From Bacteroidota bacterium (GTDB lineage: Bacteria > Bacteroidota > Ignavibacteria > Ignavibacteriales > Ignavibacteriaceae), in assembly GCA_021778375.1 (NCBI GenBank), contig JAJYCM010000121.1, forward strand, positions 1 to 7,757: a stretch of DNA of 7,757 nucleotides, in the 5' to 3' direction. Below, in pieces: positions 1-6,374 of this stretch. Numbering within the stretch: the first letter of the stretch is position 1; the number at the start of each line of letters is the position of its first letter. A program made the position numbers and the translations under genes. The notes beneath the pieces were generated by a model that saw nothing but the letters and a program-made list of their open reading frames with translations, was not told where the DNA came from and ran no database searches.

Positions 1-1
1 A

Positions 2-127
2 AAGTTAAAAGCAGTACGGGTTGGTAAAGTATATGTTATTTCCCGGGAGAATTTTGGGAATTTTCTAAAGGAACAGAGACATAAAAAGAAAGAAATGGGC
101 GAAAATCAAACGCATCTCGATTTTTAG
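2..127 (+). CDS. C-terminal fragment of an excisionase/MerR-type helix-turn-helix DNA-binding protein (5' end off window)
   Basis: An open frame enters from the left edge and ends at TAG 125-127, giving 41 visible residues. It begins with LKAVRVGKVYVISRENFGNF and continues LKEQRH. The pattern 'K-A-x-R-V-G-K-x-Y-x-I-S-R-E-x-hydrophobic-x-x-F-L' is the typical second half (beta wing plus following helix) of the small excisionase-family/HTH_17 domain, a MerR-like winged DNA-binding fold. A short, basic then polar tail (about residues 26-41) follows and the protein stops. The recognition helix would lie off the window. Such proteins act as phage or element excisionases, but also as stand-alone chromosomal regulators or as parts of larger proteins, so the role cannot be decided here. 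It lies on the same strand as rpoD, 241 bp upstream, with no obvious strong terminator between. Seen: the frame and motif. Inferred: the family, from a partial domain only. Confidence 0.68.
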   Translation, partial: KLKAVRVGKVYVISRENFGNFLKEQRHKKKEMGENQTHLDF

Positions 128-256
128 ACAAATTATCAGCCTTTCCTAAAAAAAATAATCATTTATTTTGAAACCCAAATGAAATAAGCCCGTCTAATTA
201 TTAAACAAGTGTTAAAATGTTTCGAAAATGAAGTATTTTGAACGTTTTTATGGAAA

Positions 257-289
257 TTTGACATAAAAGGTAATGTAGATTAGTTTTTG
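257..289 (+). promoter_or_regulatory. Candidate promoter of the sigma factor gene
   Basis: TTTG at 257-260 (within TTGACA at 258-263) is followed after 20 bases by TAGTTTTTG at 281-289. This is close to the Bacteroidota housekeeping pattern of TTTG, about 19-21 bases, then TAnnTTTG; the -7 element has one extra T. Read as an ordinary sigma-70 promoter, it is a perfect TTGACA with 17-base spacing to a poor -10 (TAGTTT). Transcription would start near 295-300, leaving a leader of about 70 bases before the TTG start at 369. The match was found by eye in AT-rich DNA where such motifs arise by chance. Confidence 0.4.
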
Positions 290-297
290 CCTTATAA

Positions 298-311
298 ATT
301 TTCAAGAAAAT
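298..311. repeat. Short perfect inverted repeat in the rpoD leader
   Basis: ATTTTC (298-303) and GAAAAT (306-311) are exact inverted copies separated by AA. The repeat sits at or just after the predicted transcription start of rpoD, where an operator would be possible. The arms are only 6 bp and AT-rich, so chance is a real alternative. The two-base spacer is too short for an RNA hairpin loop unless the inner pair opens. Confidence 0.25.
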
Positions 312-352
312 CACTTATATTTAGAGCTTGTTTTTTAAAATATTCAATTAAA

Positions 353-371
353 AAGGAGTAAGCCAAAATTG
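353..371 (+). promoter_or_regulatory. Strong Shine-Dalgarno and TTG start of rpoD
   Basis: AAGGAG at 353-358 lies 10 bases before TTG 369-371. The reading frame is closed by TAA at 336-338, and no ATG or GTG occurs in frame between that stop and the TTG, so the TTG with this SD decides the start. The other starts in the window (1382, 6370, 7322) have no comparable SD, and the peptidase at 4672 has at most an AAGG core. Confidence 0.75.
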
Positions 372-1226
372 AAAATAACGAAGCAATTTACTAACCGCGA
401 AAGCAAATCTCTTGATCAGTATTTGCTTGAAATCGGTAAAGTTAACCTCATTACTCCGGACATGGAAATTGAGCTGGCAAAAAGAATTAAAAAGGGAGAT
501 AGACATGCTCTCGAAGCTTTAACAAAAGCAAATTTAAGATTCGTAGTAAGCGTAGCTAAACAATTTCAGAATCAAGGATTATCTTTGGGAGATTTAATTA
601 ACGAAGGTAATCTCGGGTTAATTAAAGCCGCAGAAAGATTTGACGAGACGAGAGGATTTAAGTTTATTTCCTATGCGGTTTGGTGGATACGCCAATCAAT
701 CATGCAGGCTATAGCTGAGCAATCAAGAATGGTAAGACTACCTTTGAATCGCGTCGGCACCTTGAATAAGCTTGGTAAAGCATATTCCAAATTAGAACAG
801 GAATTTGAAAGAAAGCCAAGCGCTGCAGAACTTGCAACTGAACTTGAAATGAAAACTGACGAAGTGGTTGATACTTTACAGCTATACGGCAGACATGTTT
901 CAATGGATGCTCCATTTTCAGGCGACGATGATAAAAATAGTTTGATAGATATTCTACCAAATGATCAACAGCCTGCACCCGACGTAAAGCTTATGCACGA
1001 GTCTCTTAAAAGCGAGGTCGAGAGTGTTCTTTCAACTTTAAGCGAAAGAGAAGCAAATGTATTAAGACTTTATTTCGGAATAAATAGTGAAAGATCTGCT
1101 ACTCTTGAAGAGATCGGCGAAAGATTTAACTTGACACGCGAAAGAGTTCGTCAAATTAAAGAAAAAGCTATACGCAGCTTAAGACACCCATCTAAAAGTA
1201 AAAATCTGAAAGCCTACTTAGGTTAG
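369..1226 (+). CDS. rpoD: Primary (housekeeping) RNA polymerase sigma factor, short RpoD/SigA type
   Basis: This 285-residue sigma-70 protein directs RNA polymerase core to most promoters. Region 1.2 covers about residues 14-45 (SLDQYLLEIGKV). Region 2 covers about 54-124, with the near-invariant core-binding stretch NLRFVVSVAK, GDLINEGNLGL, and the -10-melting segment RGFKFISYAVWWIRQSI with its paired tryptophans 105-106. Region 3 spans about 125-200, including the finger-like SMDAPFSGDDD. Region 4 spans about 213-285, with DNA-binding helices TLEEIGERFNLTRERVRQI and the terminal RHPSKSKNLKAYL typical of primary sigmas. The inhibitory region 1.1 and the non-conserved insert of proteobacterial RpoD are absent. 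That matches the length (about 285-290 aa) of Bacteroidota/Chlorobiota primary sigmas. The start is TTG 369 behind a strong SD. It is probably transcribed alone from 257-289 and ended by the hairpin at 1237-1276. The intact, full-length regions 2 and 4 make a paralogous group 2 sigma less likely but do not exclude it. Confidence 0.96.
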   Translation: MKITKQFTNRESKSLDQYLLEIGKVNLITPDMEIELAKRIKKGDRHALEALTKANLRFVVSVAKQFQNQGLSLGDLINEGNLGLIKAAERFDETRGFKFISYAVWWIRQSIMQAIAEQSRMVRLPLNRVGTLNKLGKAYSKLEQEFERKPSAAELATELEMKTDEVVDTLQLYGRHVSMDAPFSGDDDKNSLIDILPNDQQPAPDVKLMHESLKSEVESVLSTLSEREANVLRLYFGINSERSATLEEIGERFNLTRERVRQIKEKAIRSLRHPSKSKNLKAYLG

Positions 1227-1236
1227 TATTTCTTAA

Positions 1237-1276
1237 TTAGCGTTCCATTTCGTGGTAAGTGAAATGGAACAGCTAA
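1237..1276 (+). terminator. Hairpin, probable rpoD terminator
   Basis: GTTCCATTTC (1242-1251) pairs perfectly with GAAATGGAAC (1261-1270) around a 9-base loop. A further TTAG (1237-1240) / CTAA (1273-1276) pairing extends the foot of the stem past a small internal mismatch. It starts 10 bases after the rpoD stop. The downstream sequence is AT-rich (CTATAAAATTTTC) but lacks a clean run of Ts, so the element could instead protect the mRNA 3' end or terminate inefficiently. Confidence 0.6.
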
Positions 1277-1381
1277 CTATAAAATTTTCACCTTACATTT
1301 CTTCCGTTTCCAAACACAAATTCAATTTTAATTTGAAATAAATTTTATATATTTCATTTGTAAAACAACTGAACAAATAAT

Positions 1382-2353
1382 ATGGAAAATCAGAATCGCA
1401 ATAAGAAGTTTAGCTCTAAAGTATTCTATTTTGCTTTTGGAGCACTAACTGTTTTGACTTTGTTTATTAATACTGGAATTTCAAAAGTTGCGGAGTCAGG
1501 CACAAATAACTTTATTACCGATTCAACGGTAAATATTAGAATTACCTCACCTGAAATTCCTTCCGAATTAAACTTTGCGGGAGAAAAAGTTCCTCTAAAT
1601 AATTTTGAAGTGAGAGAAAGGGTTGACCGTGAATTACTTGTAAATACATATTGGTTTTCTTCTACAATTTTAGGAATGAAAAGAGCTAATAGATGGTTCC
1701 CCGTCATCATTCCTATCCTAAAAAAATATAACGTCCCTGAAGATTTTAAGTATCTTGCCTTGATCGAAAGCAACTTATCAAACACTACCTCTTATGCCGG
1801 CGCAGTAGGATTCTGGCAGTTCACAGAGCAGCCTGCAAAAAAATTCGGACTTGAAATAAATGATGAAATAGATGAACGATATAACGTTGAAAAATCAACT
1901 GAAGCCGCTTGCAAATACCTGCTTAATGCGTATGATGAATTAAAAAGCTGGACATTAGCAGCAGCATCTTATAATATGGGACTTAACGGTATAGTCAAAC
2001 TTATGCAGAAGGAAAAAGCAAATGATTATTATAACCTGCTTTTAAGCGACGAAACATCACGATATGTAGCTAGAATGCTTGCAATGAAAATAATTTTCTC
2101 TGACCCTCACAAATATGGTTATTATTTAAAATCTGGTGATCTTTATCCTCCGCTAAGAACTAAAAATGTTATAATTGATTCTTCTGTCAATAATTGGGCT
2201 GATTATGCAATAAGTCATGGCATCAATTACAAAACATTAAAATATTATAACCCTTGGCTTAGAGATATTTCGTTAGAGAATAAGAAAAATGAATCTTACA
2301 TTTTAAAGCTGCCGGTGAATTCAGACGATGGTGTTATCCCCGATAACAATTAA
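1382..2353 (+). CDS. Membrane-anchored MltD-like lytic transglycosylase (SLT/GH23 domain)
   Basis: This 323-residue murein lytic transglycosylase would cleave the MurNAc-GlcNAc bond of peptidoglycan with formation of 1,6-anhydro ends, for wall remodelling or insertion of envelope machines. Residues 1-12 are polar and basic; about 13-34 form one hydrophobic segment without a lipobox, so it is a signal anchor or uncleaved leader facing the periplasm. About 105-240 is the SLT domain. The catalytic glutamate is E129 in LALIESNLSN, followed by GFWQFT (143-148, equivalent of the family's GLMQ motif) and AAASYNMG (193-200, equivalent of AYNxG). Residues about 263-312 (from VIIDSSVNNWADYAISHG to PWLRDIS and YILKLP) look like the LysM-like tail of MltD proteins, a peptidoglycan-binding module, though degenerate. 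ATG 1382 has no SD. A weak TATATTTC at 1348-1355 could be its -7 element, but no good -33 sits at the right distance. It is separated from rpoD by a hairpin and ends at the shared terminator. Family assignment is firm; the exact MltD subfamily is inferred. Confidence 0.9.
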   Translation: MENQNRNKKFSSKVFYFAFGALTVLTLFINTGISKVAESGTNNFITDSTVNIRITSPEIPSELNFAGEKVPLNNFEVRERVDRELLVNTYWFSSTILGMKRANRWFPVIIPILKKYNVPEDFKYLALIESNLSNTTSYAGAVGFWQFTEQPAKKFGLEINDEIDERYNVEKSTEAACKYLLNAYDELKSWTLAAASYNMGLNGIVKLMQKEKANDYYNLLLSDETSRYVARMLAMKIIFSDPHKYGYYLKSGDLYPPLRTKNVIIDSSVNNWADYAISHGINYKTLKYYNPWLRDISLENKKNESYILKLPVNSDDGVIPDNN

Positions 2354-2362
2354 AAAATAATT

Positions 2363-2399
2363 ATAAAGAAAAAGAGGCAAATGCCTCCTTTTTCTTTAT
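2363..2399. terminator. Bidirectional terminator between convergent genes
   Basis: A long hairpin starts 10 bases after the transglycosylase stop and ends 15 bases before the peptidase stop on the other strand. The GC core is GAGGC (2374-2378) with GCCTC (2383-2387). The outer arms ATAAAGAAAAA (2363-2373) and TTTTTCTTTAT (2389-2399) pair fully, with a single bulged C at 2388. Both strands read as a GC-containing stem followed by a T-rich arm, so it can stop transcription from both sides. Confidence 0.85.
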
Positions 2400-2413
2400 C
2401 TATATATTTTGAT

Positions 2414-4672
2414 CTATTTATTTATATCAGGTTGATTACAATTTCCTTTTAAATTCCTGTTTAAATAATGGTCGTACACTTCCAACATTAATGTATAACT
2501 TGCAAGATTGTATGCTGCACCGTGTGCTCCTGGAGGGAATATTCTTAAATCAGCATCTTTACCTGCATTTGTAAGTGCCGTTAATAGCTGCATTGTATTC
2601 TGCACATGAACATTATCATCCATTGTTGAATGAATCAAAAGCAATTTCCCTTGAAGCTTTGATGCATGAGTCATCGCATCGCTCTGGATATAACCTTCTT
2701 TATTTTTATCTAATAGATTCATATATCTTTCAGTATATATATCATCATACAATCGCCAATCAGTTACCGGCGAATTTGCTATCCCGATTTTAAAGACTCC
2801 CGGATGCGTTAGCATCGTGAATACAGTACTATAGCCGCCATAACTAGTTCCCATAATTGCCATATTTTTTGAATCGACATAAGGGAGCGTTGCTAAGTAA
2901 TGTGCTGTAGCTACAAAGTCATGACTTTCCCATTTCCCAAGTTGCCCATATACGATTTTCATAAATGCGCTGCCGTAATTTGCATTACCTCTGTTATTCA
3001 CATCAACAATAATATAGCCTTGCTGAGCCAAATATTGATTCCAACCGGATGCCTCAAAAGAATTATAAACAGAGTGGGATTCTGGCCCGCCATAAATTGA
3101 TAAAATCATCGGATACTTTTTAGTAGAATCGAAATTTAATGGCTTAATCATTGAACAATCCAATTTTACCGAGTCAGATTCTTCAAAACTAAAAAGTTCT
3201 TTTGGTGAGTAAGCATGCGTTGCCAAATATGTTGTAACGTCCGAATTGTTTTCTAATTTCTTTAACATCTTTCCATTAGTATTCCAAAGTTCAACTTGTC
3301 TAGGTAGGCTTAAATTTGAATAAGTATCAATATAATATTTTGTATTAGGCGACATGTTTACCTGGTGAAAGCCCTGAATTTTAGTAAGTCGATTCTCTCC
3401 CGAACCGTCAAATTTTATAGAGTAAAGCTGTTGTTCAAGAGGAGAAGCTTCAGCAGACAAATAATAAATAGTTTTTTCATTAACATTGATACCCAGAACT
3501 TTTATAACATCCCAATTACCTTTCGTAACCTGATTTAATAATTTGCCGCTGTAATCGTAGCGATAAATATGATAATATCCGCTTCTATCAGATACCCAGA
3601 AAAATTCATGAAGGTTTTCTGGAAAATAAATCATATCATTTACATCAGTATAAAAATTAAATATAGCAACCCATGTATTATTCTTTTCTTCCATAACAAG
3701 ACGTCGTTCACCTGTTTCAACATTAAAGAAAAATAGTTTCATATCATTTTGCGCACGATTCAGAACAATCATCGCAAGTGTATTAGGAATACTTGTCCAA
3801 TAAGTTCTCGGTATATAATAATCGCCTTCTTCGCCTATATCTAACCAGATTTTTTTGTTTGTCTTTACGTTTATTATTCCAATTTTAACTTTAGGATTTG
3901 GATCACCGACTTGCGGGATTGGTATATCGACATACTTTGAATGAAGTCCTTCATAATTTGTCAGTTTAATATTTGGCACACCGCTTTCATCGAATTGCCA
4001 ATATGCAATGTATTTGCTGTCCGGCGACCAGTTCCATGCTTGTGCTTGACCGAATTCTTCTTCATATACCCAATCATAATGCCCATTAAAGATATTTGTC
4101 GCTGCATCATTTGTGAGTTGAGTTTCATTTTTATTATTAAAATCATATAAAAACATATTCCCGTTTCGTTCATAACCTACCATTGAACCATCAGGTGAAA
4201 GTTCTGCAGTACGGGCATCTTTAGCTGCGAGCTTTAAGGTTTTATCTTTTAAAGAATAAATATAGTAATCGGAAATGCCTGAGCGCCTGTATATCTTCCG
4301 AAAGTTTGTTTCAAATACCAGGTGCCTTGAATCTTTTGCCCATTGAAATGATTTATATTCAAAAGGTTTTGAAGTATCAGGGAAAGTCAAATTTGAAGCA
4401 TCAAAAACTAACTCATCCTTCCCTAATTTTGGATCATAGGATCGAATTTCCTCTTTTTTAGCCGAATCATTTTTTGTAATGTAGGAATAACTACTGCCAT
4501 TGTTAATCCAATTGACCCCTTCAGGACCTGAACTGCCCTGTAGTTTTTTTGTTTCAAAAATTGCATCCTTAACATTTTTAAGGGTTAATTTTTGTTGAGC
4601 AAAGAGATTGGATACGAGTACAAAAAAAATGGCTAAAAAAATGTACGGCGTGCTCTGAAAATATTTTTTCAT
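2414..4672 (-). CDS. dpp4: Exported dipeptidyl peptidase IV (peptidase S9B)
   Basis: This 752-residue serine peptidase removes N-terminal X-Pro (or X-Ala) dipeptides from peptides, usually in the periplasm of this group. Residues 1-25 form a signal peptide (KK, hydrophobic core, then NLFAQ, probable cleavage near 25-26). About 40-490 is the eight-bladed DPP-IV beta-propeller. It carries DWVYEEEF (200-207), whose E205/E206 correspond to the double glutamate that grips the substrate amino terminus. About 500-740 is the alpha/beta-hydrolase domain with the nucleophile S610 in GTSYGGY, D685 in MDDNVH and H717 in PGAHG. The pocket tyrosines are also present: Y527 in IYGGP, Y611 next to the serine, and Y646/Y650 in IYTERYM. 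N687 corresponds to the substrate-carbonyl asparagine of DPP IV. Length and all key residues fit an active enzyme rather than an acylaminoacyl or prolyl-tripeptidyl relative. It is a single-gene unit ending at 2363-2399. ATG 4672 is preceded by AAGG at 7 bases, a weak SD. Confidence 0.95.
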   Translation of the reverse strand: MKKYFQSTPYIFLAIFFVLVSNLFAQQKLTLKNVKDAIFETKKLQGSSGPEGVNWINNGSSYSYITKNDSAKKEEIRSYDPKLGKDELVFDASNLTFPDTSKPFEYKSFQWAKDSRHLVFETNFRKIYRRSGISDYYIYSLKDKTLKLAAKDARTAELSPDGSMVGYERNGNMFLYDFNNKNETQLTNDAATNIFNGHYDWVYEEEFGQAQAWNWSPDSKYIAYWQFDESGVPNIKLTNYEGLHSKYVDIPIPQVGDPNPKVKIGIINVKTNKKIWLDIGEEGDYYIPRTYWTSIPNTLAMIVLNRAQNDMKLFFFNVETGERRLVMEEKNNTWVAIFNFYTDVNDMIYFPENLHEFFWVSDRSGYYHIYRYDYSGKLLNQVTKGNWDVIKVLGINVNEKTIYYLSAEASPLEQQLYSIKFDGSGENRLTKIQGFHQVNMSPNTKYYIDTYSNLSLPRQVELWNTNGKMLKKLENNSDVTTYLATHAYSPKELFSFEESDSVKLDCSMIKPLNFDSTKKYPMILSIYGGPESHSVYNSFEASGWNQYLAQQGYIIVDVNNRGNANYGSAFMKIVYGQLGKWESHDFVATAHYLATLPYVDSKNMAIMGTSYGGYSTVFTMLTHPGVFKIGIANSPVTDWRLYDDIYTERYMNLLDKNKEGYIQSDAMTHASKLQGKLLLIHSTMDDNVHVQNTMQLLTALTNAGKDADLRIFPPGAHGAAYNLASYTLMLEVYDHYLNRNLKGNCNQPDINK

Positions 4673-4802
4673 CTGATAGCCTTGATAAGATATATTAAAT
4701 ATGAATGTTTTTAATGTGCAAAAATTTATCTTTTAATCCGCCAAAGAATGCATCAACTTCATTTTAGTTATTTAAAGGAAAGTGGATTTAATAAATTAAT
4801 TT

Positions 4803-4837
4803 AAAAAATAATTAATGCAGAATCAAGAAAGATTCTG
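4803..4837 (-). terminator. Terminator hairpin at the end of the receptor/lipoprotein operon
   Basis: On the minus strand, 7-bp arms (CAGAATC at 4837-4831 and GATTCTG at 4824-4818) close a 6-base loop. They are followed by CATTAATTATTTTTT down to 4803, a T-rich tail that starts several bases after the stem. It lies 40 bases downstream of the stop at 4877 and upstream of the peptidase gene, separating two transcription units. The stem is short and the T-run is offset, so efficiency is uncertain. The remainder of 4673-4802 is AT-rich with no coding frame or convincing promoter that I can see. Confidence 0.5.
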
Positions 4838-4876
4838 ATAGCTTTGGATTTCGACCAATAATTTATTCAAAATTGG

Positions 4877-6370
4877 TTAATGATTCCCCTTATATTCAAT
4901 TAATCCACCTCCATTTGTTGCAATCCAAATATTTCCATTTTGATCTTCAGCAATTCCTCTTATGTCATTTATATTTAGGCCGGTAGAACCGGAGTCAAAA
5001 AACGTGGCTGAATTTAGACCGATCAATTTAACTAATCCTTTGTTCGTACCGATCCATTTATTTCCCAGGTGATCAATACTTATAGTTTGAGCAAAACTTT
5101 CTTGAGGAAGAGGATATAACTTTTGCCAATTTGTTCCATCATAAAAGGAAAGCCCAGTACCAAAAACTTGTCCGGCTGCATGTCCCACCCAAACATTAAG
5201 TCCTGCTGCAGTTATAGAGGTAATAGAGTTATTAATAATATTTGAATTAGATTGGGTAAAGGGTTCGCCTGTAAGATTAAATTTGACTATCCCTGATGAT
5301 TTAGTTCCTATCCATAAATTCTGGTTTCCGTCTACAGCAAGAGCAGTAATCCATGTATCATTTGCAGGAATAAAAAGAGCTGAATTATCGTAATTAAACC
5401 AGGACCTATTTCCATTATTATCTAAGAAGGTTTTAGACAATCCTCCTTTTGTACCGAGATATATGTTGCCGCTATTGTCTTCAGCTATCGATTCAATTCT
5501 GAAATCTGCTAAGCCGGAAGTTTTGAATCCATATATATGGGCATTTGAATTGAACACATCCCAAACACCACCGTTTTCACTTCCAACCCATTTATGATTG
5601 TTATCATCGACCATTATACAATTAATGGTATCGTGAGCAACAGAGCCCGGAACATTATTAATTAAATTTTCCCAATTTGTTCCATCAAACCTAAGTAGTC
5701 CTTCTCCGGGGGTTCCCAACCAAATTTCATTATTTTTATCTATCGCAATACAAGTTAGCTGGTTCGTTGAAATATTTGAGTTGGCGGTAGTATAATCTTT
5801 CCATAGAGTTGTATCAACGAGTGTCTTTTGAGCAGAAGTAATATTATTACTATTTATCGCAACAAGCATGCTATCATCACGGTAATTAGCGATATGGAAC
5901 TTGATGTAATAATTCCCGGGGAGTAATCCAGTCAAAGTGACAGGTGTTTTTTTTGATGTATTGGAGTCGTTAATAAAAACGGCAGCATTAGTGGGCAGGC
6001 TTGTCAAGCTTACACTGCCTAACATTGTAGGATTTTTAGAAAAATCAACAAATATATTTTTCTTAATCCCCTCCACAATGTCAATTGAAAAAGTTGTGTC
6101 GCGGAATAAATTTTTCTTCAAGGTAATAGTATAAGAATTTGTGCTTAACCAGGTTAAACTATCCGGAGTCACTCTTCGTCTTGGAAGTCCATTCAAATAT
6201 ATTTGAAAACCTGCCGGGTAAGAATTTATAAACAAATAACCGTCTGGTGGGGGCATATCAGGCGGACTAACTGAAACATCTTTTGTGCAAGATGAAAATG
6301 TACTTAAGAAAGAGAATACCAGGATAGTACACAATTTTAGAATATTAATATTTAATTTTCTAAGATTCAT
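4877..6370 (-). CDS. Lipoprotein with two PEGA domains and a seven-bladed propeller (two-component regulator propeller repeats)
   Basis: This predicted 497-residue envelope lipoprotein has no known reaction. The N-terminus is MNLRKLNINILKLC followed by a hydrophobic stretch ending STFSSC, with C28 as probable lipidated cysteine. The -3 residue F is unusual for a strict lipobox but tolerable in this group. A proline-rich linker (about 35-43) leads to PEGA domain 1 (about 44-112, INSYPAGFQIYLNG) and PEGA domain 2 (about 118-184, LTSLPTNAAVFIND). From about 192 to the end are seven repeats of roughly 44 residues, each centred on a W-(L/V/I)-G-T-like turn: WLGT 217, WVGS 261, YLGT 304, WIGT 353, WVGH 394, WIGT 439, WIAT 482. 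Several carry FDGTNW/YDGTNW. This makes one complete propeller. The repeats are those found in the sensor half of hybrid two-component proteins, but no transmembrane, kinase or DNA-binding part follows. A TTG at 6388 would add six residues and overlap the upstream gene. I prefer ATG 6370, four bases after that gene's stop, because it gives a normal signal peptide. Third gene of the receptor operon. Confidence 0.85.
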   Translation of the reverse strand: MNLRKLNINILKLCTILVFSFLSTFSSCTKDVSVSPPDMPPPDGYLFINSYPAGFQIYLNGLPRRRVTPDSLTWLSTNSYTITLKKNLFRDTTFSIDIVEGIKKNIFVDFSKNPTMLGSVSLTSLPTNAAVFINDSNTSKKTPVTLTGLLPGNYYIKFHIANYRDDSMLVAINSNNITSAQKTLVDTTLWKDYTTANSNISTNQLTCIAIDKNNEIWLGTPGEGLLRFDGTNWENLINNVPGSVAHDTINCIMVDDNNHKWVGSENGGVWDVFNSNAHIYGFKTSGLADFRIESIAEDNSGNIYLGTKGGLSKTFLDNNGNRSWFNYDNSALFIPANDTWITALAVDGNQNLWIGTKSSGIVKFNLTGEPFTQSNSNIINNSITSITAAGLNVWVGHAAGQVFGTGLSFYDGTNWQKLYPLPQESFAQTISIDHLGNKWIGTNKGLVKLIGLNSATFFDSGSTGLNINDIRGIAEDQNGNIWIATNGGGLIEYKGNH

Positions 6371-6374
6371 TTTA

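Noticed and set aside
221..242. Imperfect inverted repeat TTCGAAAAT / ATTTTGAA upstream of rpoD
   Set aside because: Arms are AT-rich with a bulged G and no T tract follows; in DNA this AT-rich it is likely chance, so I do not call a terminator for the upstream gene.
709..978. Open frame on the minus strand inside rpoD
   Set aside because: It is fully antisense to a conserved sigma factor, and its translation shows no recognisable domain.
1332..1355. Possible transglycosylase promoter (TTTG 1332-1335, TATATTTC 1348-1355)
   Set aside because: The -7 element is fair, but the spacing of 12 bases is far too short and no other -33 box fits.
1426..1785. 119-residue minus-strand frame inside the transglycosylase gene
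   Set aside because: It lies opposite conserved codons of the SLT protein with no start signal or family resemblance.
11..4214. GCAGTACGGG occurs at 11-20 and again within the peptidase gene near 4205
   Set aside because: A single shared decamer between two coding sequences on different strands, without flanking similarity, is best explained by chance.
4690..4722. Possible promoter for the peptidase gene on the minus strand (TTTG at 4722-4719, TAATATAT about 21 bases later)
   Set aside because: The -7 part matches TAnnTTTG poorly and the region is so AT-rich that such matches are expected by chance.
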